This document shows positions 1 to 16,238 of a stretch of DNA of 64,000 nucleotides, in pieces. The stretch spans positions 55,016,963 to 55,080,962 of the forward strand of contig NC_074711.1 in the NCBI RefSeq assembly GCF_947242115.1, given 5' to 3'. Both the position numbers and the translations under genes were made by a program. The notes under the pieces were generated by a model that was not told the origin of the DNA, did no database searches, and saw only the letters and a program-made list of their open reading frames with translations. The stretch is from Biomphalaria glabrata. Taxonomy: Eukaryota > Mollusca > Gastropoda > Planorbidae. The stretch's first letter is position 1; each line of letters begins with the position of its first letter.

Positions 1-51
1 TATATATATATATATAATTAGAGTATTTAAATAAACAAAAAGATACACTTA

Positions 52-6166
<6,115 letters not shown>

Positions 6167-6317
6167 ATTAATTATTTAGATCTGCTTTGTTGATGCAAAG
6201 GTCATTGTGTGATATCTGTAAAACTACAGGTCTATATTACACTTGACTGTCTTGACACTTTTTTGTATTGTTGGTTCTAATAAAAAAAATATTTACACTA
6301 TGTAGATCTACCTTCAG

Positions 6318-6505
6318 GGAACATAAGTAGACAAAAGAATAAGAGGCAGACAAAGAAAGCAGAGGAAGACATCAAAGAGTGGGTAGGCCTATCACTGGAA
6401 GAGATTTTACTTAAGGCAAAAGACAGAAAGAATGGAGGAAGATGGTTGGCAAATCATGTGTGGTGCCCCAATGGTTCAACAGATTAAGGAATAGGCGATG
6501 GTAAT
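6318..6505 (+). mobile_element. LINE 3' fragment (end of a reverse-transcriptase ORF)
   Basis: It reads NKRQTKKAEEDIKEWVGLSL, then EEILLKAKDRKEW and VANHVWCPNGS. This is the extreme C-terminus typical of several non-LTR retrotransposon polyproteins (EWTGLSLxEAL...AEDRxEWRK type). It is 5' truncated and followed by a long TA microsatellite. The clade is uncertain. Confidence 0.7.
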
Positions 6506-6524
6506 GAATATCTAGCCAAGCATT

Positions 6525-6798
<274 letters not shown>

Positions 6799-8499
6799 TA
6801 TGTATATTTACAGAGAGAGAGAGAGAGAGATGAGACTATATTATAACAAATATTATACATATTAATATTATTAACTACTGATTATTCAGTATAATATATA
6901 TAATATAGATCTGAGAGAATAAGGTCTATGGTCCAGATCGAAAACATTCATTAAATAATTCAACTTTCAACTGTTTGTAACAGTGATTAAATCACAATGT
7001 ACAGACTAATTATTTGTTTGGAAATTTTTTGAATCCACAATGCTAACATTAACATAAAGTAGGTCTTGATCTAACTCTATATAATTATATAATATAGACC
7101 TAATGAATAGACAATTATAGGCCTAATATTCTTATATCTTAGATCTAATTCTAATTTTACAAAAAATATAGATAGATAAATATTTGAATCTAGCAACACT
7201 AACAATAACAGGCTAACCTTAACCTGCTTTTACTTTCTATTTCTAGTATAGTTTAAGTCTTAAGTTTTAGTTATAAAAAAAAGTAAAAAAGGTATAAGTA
7301 CATATAGATCTAGTCATACCATGTCAATCAATCATGAATATTATCATCACATGATATTGATTATCATATTCGCCAGCAGATCACTAGAATCTATATATAA
7401 TAAAATAATAAATAATGCTTAATAATAGCCCTCTAACACACAAACTGACAACTAAAATTACAGGGTATTTAGGCTATTTTTACAGTTTACAGTTTTGTTG
7501 TCTACTTTACTTAGATTTAGTTAATTTAGACTGCATTCAATTGATTAGAAGTCTATAACTGATTCCACTTGAGATTTGGATCTACACTACATTACAGTAC
7601 TTTAGTCTTTTACTCTTAATTTTAATCCTTACTGACCTTAGTCTTACTCTTAGTATTTAAGTTAGTAGATAATAGCTGAATATATAGCTAGAGTCTAGAA
7701 TAGATCTAGATAGAGTCAAGACTAATACTCTCTGTTATAATTAATACTAATCAAATCAATGACATTAATGATTGATTATACAGTGTCACATTGTGATATT
7801 GTGTGTGTGTCACTATGTCATACTATGTGAAGTAGATCTATGTCAGTATGTGGTAAGGCCGCGGCGTGGTAAGGCGAGTCAGAGTCAGTGAGTGAGTGAG
7901 TTGAGTGTGACACTTACTCTTGACCATAAAATCCTATTTTAATTAGCTTTATGATTCATGCTATTATTCAGAATTACCATAGTATCTAGATCTATCTATA
8001 TAGATATATAGATCGTTACATAGATCTAGATCTAGATCTATATAGTAGTTATAATTCCGGTACAAGATATGCTAAAAAGAACTGCTAGAAAATAATATAG
8101 GTAACTATGGTAAGCAAAAGATGGGTAACCATTTTAAAATACCAAGTTTTTTCAATAATAAAAACCCAGTTATGTTATATTCAACAAACGGATTATTTCG
8201 CTTATTTTATTTATTGTAATTGAAGTAATAGGCCTATACTAGATCTATATAGATCTAATGATTAATGCTTGCTCTTTCTAGGAAATCTATATCCATCTAT
8301 CTATCTGTCTATCTATATATATATATATATATAATTCTCTTCATGGCTCAAGAGTTTGGACACCAAGTAATGGAAAGATCACTCTTTTATTTCTGCAAGT
8401 CGGACGGACTAGAGTTACCCCACGTAATTTTAGAGGCGAAAAAAAAAGAAAAGGGGGGGGGGGAGAACAAGTACTATATATTCACTCGTCATTAAATAC
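6799..8499. other. Intergenic AT-rich DNA with AGATCT/CTAG-rich words; no gene seen
   Basis: It contains a short (GA)n at about 6812-6830, many overlapping TCTAGATCT and TATAGATCT words, GT repeats near 7800, a short AGTCAGTGAGTGAGTG run near 7885, and TA/TCTA microsatellites at 8290-8333. Reading frames here are short and look random. Confidence 0.6.
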
Positions 8500-9148
8500 C
8501 AGGGCCGGACTTAACCATTGTGGGGCCAAATGCGAAACGGATTTCGAGTGGGCCCAGTTCGTGTAGGGATACGGATAATAATTGAAAATTCTGAGTTTAT
8601 ATTATATATATTCATCTTGCATTTTATTCATTCTTTACTACGCACAGAATTACTACACGAGCCTTGTGTGATCACGCTCAATAGTAAGAATTACCAAATG
8701 TTTCAATCTATCTACGAGAAATGTTGACCTTAATTTATTCTTCATTAGTTTGAGGTGCGAGAAGCTTCTTTCACTAGATTCCACAATTGGGCCTACGGGT
8801 ATTGCATAATGTCATGTTTTTTTTTTAATCGCGCGTAGGATTAGCGTTTACCATATTGAATGACACCCCAAAATGACCATTTTTGTCTATATATATTTCA
8901 GGAGATTTGTATGAGTTTTCAAAAGGTTTTAATAATTTCCGGATATTTCCAGGACTTTTTCGTATATTTTGCAATTTCATGAGATTTCCAGGAGCTCCTG
9001 GTAAATCGATAGGAGGCCGGGGGAAATCTGTTATTTAGTTATAAAATGGTTTAATTTAATAATTTATACACCTAGAATTAGCGCGGGTCCTATAAAAGTG
9101 CGGGACCCACTGCGGTCTCATTGGTTGCAGTGGCTAAGGCAGGCCCTG
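8500..9148. mobile_element. Degenerate hAT-like element with CAGGGCC terminal inverted repeats
   Basis: The left end is CAGGGCCGGACTTA and the right end reads CTAAGGCAGGCCCTG, so 12 of 14 end bases match in inverted orientation. CAGGG ends are usual for hAT elements. Adjacent 8-mers (TTAAATAC and CAAAATAG) match only 5 of 8. The interior has no intact transposase. Probably a non-autonomous fossil. Confidence 0.55.
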
Positions 9149-9379
9149 CAAAATAGCGGCGTATGCTACGCCGCCGGTAGACTAGTAAAATATAATGAAA
9201 TAAAATCTAATATCTATTTCTATTTAGCGTCTGAAACAATAGCAATAGGATTTTAAAAGTTTAGCCTTAATTTATCTCAAATAAAAAGAAAAATAGCTTA
9301 ACTCCATTTCATCACTGTCTGCAACCCCCCTTTTTTTTTATTAGATATATATCACCATCATCATTATATCTATTCCTTA

Positions 9380-9605
9380 ACTTTCGTCGTAGAGGTGCTG
9401 TTACAGTTCGCGAGTCAGCAGCTGCTCTTAGCCGGATATTAAGAGAAGATGGTCCATTCTATTACGTTGTCTAGCCAGTTTTTCTTTGGAGGACCCTTTC
9501 GCCGTGCTCCCTCCACAATTGCCTTCAATTGAATGATAACTCTTGAAAGTGAGTCATGCGCCTTACAATATGACCGAACCAGATTAGCTTTCGTCTCTTC
9601 ACGGT
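9380..9605 (-). mobile_element. LINE fragment (C-terminal region of RT ORF)
   Basis: The minus strand reads DSLSRVIIQLKAIVEGARRK then GPPKKNWLDNVIEWTIFS and a stop. This resembles the HDSLxKxIIQG...GRQRKxWLDNIKEWT segment found after the RT domain of LINEs. It is short and isolated. Confidence 0.6.
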
Positions 9606-9934
9606 AACGTAACGTGTATTAATCTAGATCTATCAAAAATACAACACAAACTAATAGATGTAGTATTTTTATTTTAAAACTATCAGGTCACTTTTGTAGA
9701 TAATAATTTTACAACAGAAAATCACTGCTAAATAATCTGTATGGTTACAAAATATTTATTTTACAGTAGGCCTAGTACACGATGGATGCTACGATAATGC
9801 ATAAATTTTAGTTACATTTGAAATGTTTCAATTTTGTATTTTTCGTTCTTCAAAGCAATATCCAATAACTCAAACTATTAATCGTGATGCGTATAGATAT
9901 TAATTTAAAGTATATATCTTATTGGATGGGAGGC

Positions 9935-10062
9935 GCCTGGACCGCGGATATTAATTCCTCTTCCACACAAAGAAGAAGAGGATTGACTTGATTATTATCC
10001 AGTGCTATGCCCCAACGAAGACAGTGAAGAGGTGGAGAACAACAACTTCTACAATAGATTAA
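9935..10062 (+). mobile_element. LINE endonuclease fragment
   Basis: The plus strand reads LIIIQCYAPT, then (after a one-base frame change) NEDSEEVENNNFYNRL. This matches the QxYAPTNDADxExKxxFYxxL motif of LINE apurinic-like endonucleases. The unmatched flanks suggest a relic. Confidence 0.6.
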
Positions 10063-10560
10063 TTACTACTAGCCGACCCGCGGCGTAGTGTACGCCGCTA
10101 GCTATTTAGTGACGGGTGAACACTTCCTGAAAGACACACTTGTCCAAATGGCGTGGGTTTGTGCAAACGACTGTGTGCGCATGCCTGGAGAACGAGGAGG
10201 GCGCGAGTGCAGGCTGCAGGGGGGCGGGAGGAAGGTTAGAGAGTCGGCGTGCATGCGTGGTGTCCCGCATGTTTGAGCGACGTAGAGAATTATATATACA
10301 GATTGTCACGCTTAAGCTTGTATGTCTAGACTAGTCGCAAGAATGTGATGTCACATGATCAGCAGATCCATGTGCCTGAGTAAGGTGAAGACAAAAAGGC
10401 GGGAAAACTAGAGGTGAAGGCTGATAACAGCGTAAACGTGGGAGAAAGGGGATAAAAGTTTTGGAAAACGAGATTATCAGAAAGGTAGTTGAAGTTTTTA
10501 CTAGTGAGTTGCAGTTTGGTCTAGATGTCACTAGTTTAAAGTAAATAGTTGGTTAGTTCT
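10063..10560. other. CpG-richer unclassified segment with GCGGCGTA palindrome
   Basis: It starts with a perfect 8-bp inverted repeat GCGGCGTA-GTG-TACGCCGC (10080-10098) and continues as a GC-rich stretch unlike its surroundings to about 10280. The same palindrome with a TGC spacer occurs at 9156-9174, next to the right end of the CAGGGCC element. It is probably part of a dispersed repeat; no coding sense was recognised. Confidence 0.4.
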
Positions 10561-10667
10561 ATTTGATCGTCATTTATATTTTGGTATAATGTGTATATAT
10601 TTATTGTTTCAAATTCGAGTTTAAAGGAATTAAATGGAAGAAAATTATATAAGCTGTTTCATGTCAT

Positions 10668-10765
10668 TGGTTAACATGCCTGACTAGATGCACGACGCGT
10701 AGGACGTAATCATCTTTTTTGCAAGTAACGTCTGTATTATATATGATAAGATAAGATTTATTGTA
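10668..10765 (+). mobile_element. 3' tail of a CR1-like LINE (copy 1)
   Basis: GCACGACGCGTAGGACGTAA followed by TCAT...GTAACGTCTGTATTATA and ending GATAAGATAAG is nearly the same as the 3' end of the LINE at 61.9-63.2 kb. It is a 5'-truncated copy. Confidence 0.75.
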
Positions 10766-11140
10766 TCTTAGTAGTGTTTATCTTATATAGCTTCAAACCC
10801 CGCTCATAGCATTTTGAGTGTGTAATTTAATTGCTTTTTTTATATTGAAGAAGTTGTTTGTTTGTTTTTTTTGCTTCAAACCCCACAGAAGGGGGTTTTA
10901 AAATCACCCCCCCCCCCTTTTAGCTATGATCTTGGAATTTTGGAATTGTCGTTTACATTTTTTGTGTGTGTGTGTTTGTTTTGTTCTATAGAAGAGGGGG
11001 GTTTAACTGCAAAACCTAGTCCTGGTATGGGGTTTTAAACTCAAATCCCCCTTGGCTGCGTTGGGGCAAATGATGGCTTAGTATTAAAATCTCTCCTAAA
11101 ATAAACAAAATCAAAGCAAAAAATCAGTCACTAAATTGAG

Positions 11141-11157
11141 CCCCCCCCCCCCCCCCC
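11141..11157. repeat. Poly-C tract (C17) followed by GCGGCGGGGG
   Basis: An unbroken run of C is directly followed by GCGGCGGGGG. Together they could fold back on themselves. Homopolymer length is likely unreliable in an assembly. Confidence 0.9.
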
Positions 11158-11279
11158 GCGGCGGGGGATTTCATTTCGGGGGGAATGTACCCCAACCCCC
11201 ACCCTTCTGGCTACGCCCATGATTATTGGCGAAGTAAGGACGGATGGGCATACCCAGTTTGTAGCTTAACATTCCGAAC

Positions 11280-11997
11280 TCACGAGCCACATGTAGACTC
11301 TAAAACTATATGATAAATATTAACTAGACTAGACTAGATATCAGCCCTCTTCCCCACTCCTCGTCGACTGGTCTCGATTAAATACGATGGACGAACAACC
11401 CAGACTACGATTGACGAAAAACCCTTCTTTGATTTTTAGCTGCATGGTCTCACTGGCCGTCATAAAAAATTCTTTTTTTTTTCTACATATATCCTGCTAT
11501 TTTACACATTTAAAGTCTACAGCGAAGTTCAAGTTGGAAAAGAAAACACATCTCTAGATTCTAGAATCTCTAGTCACTAGTGTCAGTCTAGATCTTATAG
11601 ACTGTCACTATATAATATATAACTATAGTGTATTTAGCCTTTTATACTAATCTATAACTAAGCCATACTATACTCTAGTAGTCTCTAGTGACTCTAGAAT
11701 ACTCTAGATCTAGAATAAATATCAGACTCAGACTACTAGTCACTAGTCTACTACTCAAGTCCAAGTCAAGACTACTGAGAGTACTACTATCATTATTATC
11801 ATACTATGTAGATCTAGTACTACAGACAAGACGCTAGAGTTAGACACTAAGACGTCTAAGACAGAGTCTAGTCTCTAGGACTACTAGATCTAGATGTAGT
11901 AAATAATATTAATTATTAAATAATAGACGTCTATAAACTATAGACTATAGATCTAATTCTATAATTTACTATTTTATAATTTTTTTAATAGACATAG
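11280..11997. other. CTAG/AGATCT-rich low-complexity intergenic block
   Basis: It is packed with words such as CTAGATCTAG, GTCTCTAGTGACTCTAG and ACTAGTCACTAGTC. No exon, RNA gene or transposon end was seen. Confidence 0.6.
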
Positions 11998-12800
11998 AGT
12001 AACTTACATCTATCGAACACCTTCGTTTTAAGGTACTTATCAAACACCCCATTGTATTTTTTAAAATTCTCCTTTATTTCGATGATTATAAAGAAACTAG
12101 TCCATTCTTATTGTGCATCGTCCATTTCTTTATAGTTAAGTCATAATTAGTTTCATTTTCACCCGAGGATCATTTTTTTACTTATATTCAAAGTGCATTG
12201 GTAATATTGGTATAAAAATTTCACATTTTTTGAACTCTTGGGAAGAGTGGAGTGAGTCTCGGGTTAAGGGTATTTTTTAATGCTAATGATGCTTCAGCTC
12301 AAAAAAACTATATAATACGCTTCTAATTAGGCTGAGAAATATTTACAACTATTTATTTGAAAGTGTCCTTTGTTACCTAAACATGAAAATTGAGGTTTAA
12401 AAAGGGGGTGTTCGATAATAGCAGTTTTTATATAAGCAATCTCAGCTTCGTAAGATATCGAACACCATTTTAATGTTAAAAATAAACATCAAAGGGATAT
12501 AACCCAAAGAAGACAAAATATTTAAATTATATATTTTTTAATTGTTATTTTTTTAAATAATGTAATGCAAAGTACAGATATAAATTAATCATATGTTACA
12601 ATTTGTATCAGCTATTTGTGGTTTACCGTAAATGTGCTATATTTTTTTTCAGTAAATAGATTTACATCGATATGCACTAATTATACCCATTTTAAAAGCT
12701 TGATTTTATGACACATATATTATAGCTTGATATGCTAATAGTATCTATGCCTCCGGGAGGAACAGAGTGGAATGTATTCAGTTGTTGTTTCTTTTTCAGA

Positions 12801-12878
12801 TGCCCCATTCTATTAACTTCTGAATTTGCCCCATTCTATTAACTACTGAATTTGCCCCATTCTATTAACTTCTGAATT
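12801..12878. repeat. 26-bp minisatellite, three copies
   Basis: The unit TGCCCCATTCTATTAACTTC followed by TGAATT occurs three times head to tail; the middle copy has ACTACTG instead of ACTTCTG. It lies inside the TIR element. Confidence 0.9.
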
Positions 12879-13451
12879 ATGTGTTATAAACCAATACCTA
12901 GCGCATGTGCTTGATGTGAAGAGATATTAATAAAACGAAAGGGCAAAGGGGGAGGTATATATGGTATTTTGAAATAAAAATGTCTTGGGCAGGTTAAAAA
13001 AAAAAAAAAAAAGGTCGTGGGGTGGGGGAGAGAAACAGTCAAGACACTGTATCCAGAGATCATCAATAATTGATCGACCATTAGAATGTGACGTCAGCCT
13101 CAAATACATAGAGTCAGTTGTGCTTCTCGATCTAGACGTGTATGGCGCCGGGTCTATAAAATTATATATATTTTTTTTTTTGCCATAAAGTATGATAAAG
13201 CTCATAATGCGCTACAAAGACGTACATTCCTTTGAAACATCACAAATACACAAAATAATAACAATAACGCATTTAACCACTGTCTTATTCTGCCTACACC
13301 CCCTTACCCGCGCTTCCACTGTCCAACATTCACACTTTTTCAGTGCAAAGTAACAACGTAAATTTCAAGACTCAATCCAAACGCAGCCACCAGACTAACA
13401 CACAACAAAAAAAAAAAATGGTCAGTGATAGCGTAACACACAGGTGTAAAC

Positions 13452-13650
13452 CAGGCCATGAACACAGCTGCCTGGTCGTGCGGTTTGTGCGCTGGACTGT
13501 CGTTCGGATTTATCGACCGTCGAGGGTTCAAACCCTGCCCGCTCCCATCCCCCGTCGTCCTGCGGGAGGTTTGGACTAGGAAGTAAAATATCTTCAACTC
13601 TGAAGGAACATCCGAAACATGTAAAACATTTTACAAACAAACATCATTGT
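13452..13650 (+). repeat. tRNA-derived SINE, family B (copy 1)
   Basis: The head has a box A-like TGGTCGTGCGGTTTGTGCGC and a box B GGTTCAAACCC at about 13528. The body GGAGGTTTGGACTAGGAAGT and tail GAACATCCGAAACATGTAAA are shared with the reverse-strand copy at 39.5 kb. It is not a tRNA gene: the cloverleaf is incomplete and the homology continues about 100 bp past the tRNA-like part. Confidence 0.8.
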
Positions 13651-14689
13651 TTCACTGAAACATTGTTCAAGTTGCAGTAAGAACAATGTTGAGAGGAAAG
13701 GGGGAGGAGCCATCAGTCGAGTACCTACGGTCAAGCCGCTAATTAGGTCACAAACACTAGGCATGATAGATACGTAGTATATATAGATATGTTGTTTGTG
13801 TGTGTGTGTGACAAATACTAAGCGTGCTCTAAAATACGTTTTTTTTTTTTTTTGGTCAACCAGGTGGTTTAGGGAGGGCGGATTTATCTACATCTATAGG
13901 TAACACAGCTTGCAAGCTACCATAGCTTTTCAGCACCCCCCCCCCCCTCACCGCCCAGATCGAAAAATATCTAGCACTGACTTTTGGGCTGTTACATACA
14001 CTGAGCGTGCTAGATCGGCGGCTAGTTACGTAGGGCCGCGTACCGTATGTTTTGTTTTTAGGTCAACCAAGTAAACTGTTGTGTCCTGCAATGACTTGGG
14101 GAAGGCGGGATTATCTATTGGCTACCAAAGCTTATTAGACTCTCCCTCAAATAAATAATATCTTGATTTAATTTATTAATGGCCTTAAGTCTCAAAATAG
14201 CTTAGACCTAAATAAGTTCTACGGTAATGCGTTACTGGGCTTAGCACCGTCAGTTTCTAAGCAGAGCTGATCAGTGATAGATTCCTTCGATGTGGACCAT
14301 TTGAAAATGACTAAAAATCTGTCTTTCTTGACATGGCGTAAAAAGAAAATGATATAAATAAAAAAATATAGATTATAACACTTTTAAAACACCATACTTC
14401 TCGTGTGTTCGATAAGTTCTTAATATGTTCGATAAGATAAGATAAAGCTAAAAAAGTGTTCGATAATTTAAGCTTTTGAAATCATCAACCTGACCCATTT
14501 TAACATCAAATATAAGTTTAACTATGAGTAGTAATAGAATAAAACATGTCTACTTTTTAAGAAAAATGGATGAGGAGTTCACAGATACAATCAGTTTTTT
14601 TCTAGGTCTAATTTTTACGGAGATACACAAATTCAAACATAAAAAATGTCGGCGAATGAGTTTAACTTGTTCGATAAACGTAAGTTACT

Positions 14690-16238
14690 GTAGTCACATA
14701 GTCATAGTGACATAGTTGTCACATAGGTAAATACTAGACTATATTTAACTATATTTATTTTAATATTATAGGTTAGATCTAGAATGATATATATATAATA
14801 TTAATAATATAGATCTAGTCTAGAATTCTACTAATTCTAGATCTAGTCAAAGTGTAGGAACCTAGATGACCTACATCTAACTTTAGCTAGACACTGTGAG
14901 GATACACAGGATGCTGCCACTTGCGTAGCATTCTTCAAAGGGGACCCCACCGTCGAATGATTACCTAGAGACTATAGTCTATAGATTAACTATTTTATTA
15001 AAAATTAAATAATATAGATCTTGATCTTCTAATTATACTGTCATTATGAATGTCACTATTGAATGAGTTGAATGATGACCGACTATGTGTTAAGTTTCAT
15101 TATTATTACAAACTTTACTTCAAAAAAGAAGATTATTAGTCCTACGCATTTCATATGTGTCAATCTAGACTTGCATGTTAATCAATGACTTAAACTCTGC
15201 TTAGTCTTGGTTTTCCTGGCTGATTCAGACAACTCATTGCATTTTCTAATGACTAATGGCACTAGGCAAGAAGAATCACTTGTACGTTTCGTTCTAGCAT
15301 TTTAGGAGTATAACTATGGGCATGCTGTCACTGACATGAATTATGGATATAAATTATATCATTGAACTCTCTGATGATCATGAATCATGGGAGTATCTAT
15401 GACATATAAAGATCTTGAATTCTAGATCTATTATAAATCTATATTCTAGATTTCTAAATAATATCCTTATTATATATATATATATAATAATTAATTAATA
15501 TATAAATTTGGATACACTTAGATATCATAGATTCTATACTGAGATTAAAGATAGTAGATCTTAATCTAGAGTATAGACCCTATGTAGTATGACTATGCCT
15601 GGCTTTAAAGCAAAGGTTTTCAACCTATGGGTTGCGGCCACCTTGAGCCCTTTTAGAATTTTAGAATGACTAGATTTTGAACTACAAGTAAAACTATTCT
15701 AAATTAAAAATAAAAAAATTGTCACAGTAAATATAAGGACCTATTTAAAGTGTGTGTGTGTTTAAAAAAAAGAGGGGTGGTATAATTTAAGTTAAAACTG
15801 TTTGTGGAGATGGGTTAAATAAAGTGTATCTCCTAGATCTATGACTGAAAACAAAAATTAATGTATAGAGAGTGGACTAAATTGTGAATAGTGATGTTTC
15901 TTCTTTCAAAGTGTTAGCGGGAAGAGCAAAGTTTCAATCAGTATTTTTTCAGTAATTTATGGATAAAAAATATATGTAGTGCAGTGGGCATTATTATATG
16001 ATAGGATGCAATGGGGGATTTAAAAAAGGCAATGCTTTGTTTAGACAGACAAGAAGACTACAATTGATGAGCCTAAAAAGTGTTTGTGCATACTCTATAC
16101 TAAGGGGTTTCAACCATTGTGCAACATAGTATCTGCTCGTAATATATATTTTTGTTATGCTAATACATACTACTATGCATAGAGTGTATATCTTAGTAAA
16201 TATTTTTATACTCATCTTGTCTCATAGATCTATTCAAA
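14690..16238. other. NOM1 upstream region; CTAG-rich to about 15600, otherwise no gene
   Basis: It contains TA repeats (about 15473-15487), AGATCT words and a LINE tail. A short stretch at about 15611-15655 (GGTTTTCAACCTATGGGTTG) resembles the hAT MITE family at 20.2 kb. GT repeats lie near 15755. The NOM1 start codon is preceded by TCATAG at 16224-16229, which could be the acceptor of a 5' UTR intron. Confidence 0.5.
15112..15172 (-). mobile_element. 3' tail of CR1-like LINE (copy 2, diverged)
   Basis: The minus strand reads GCGTAGGACTAATAATCTTC then TTTTTTGAAGTAAAGT, the same tail motif as at 10.7 and 63.1 kb. It is a short fragment. Confidence 0.6.

Larger units (their letters stand above)
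11998..14689. mobile_element. Putative 2.7 kb DNA element with TIRs and subterminal TGTTCGATA boxes
   Basis: The left end AGTAACTTACATCTATCGAA and the reverse complement of the right end AGTAACTTACGTTTATCGAA match at 18 of 20 shown positions (20 of 22 over the full repeat). The box TATCGAACA or its complement TGTTCGATA recurs near both ends: about 12011 and 12456 in one orientation, and about 12410, 14406, 14428, 14457 and 14668 in the other. Such subterminal repeats are typical of transposase binding sites. A SINE (13452-13650) and a 26-bp triplicate lie inside. No transposase was recognised and no clear target duplication is visible, so the superfamily is unassigned. It may be an undescribed family. 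Confidence 0.5.

Noticed and set aside
7861-7910. GC-richer patch (CCGCGGCGTGGTAAGGCGAGTC) as a CpG-island promoter
   Set aside because: Too short, isolated, and not near a recognised first exon.
13452-13540. Possible tRNA gene from good A and B box-like motifs
   Set aside because: The cloverleaf cannot be completed and the homology continues into a SINE body shared with 39.5 kb.
15611-15655. Second copy of the CAGGGGTTC hAT MITE
   Set aside because: Only a short stretch (GGTTTTCAACCTATGGGTTG) resembles the left end; no right end or duplication was found.
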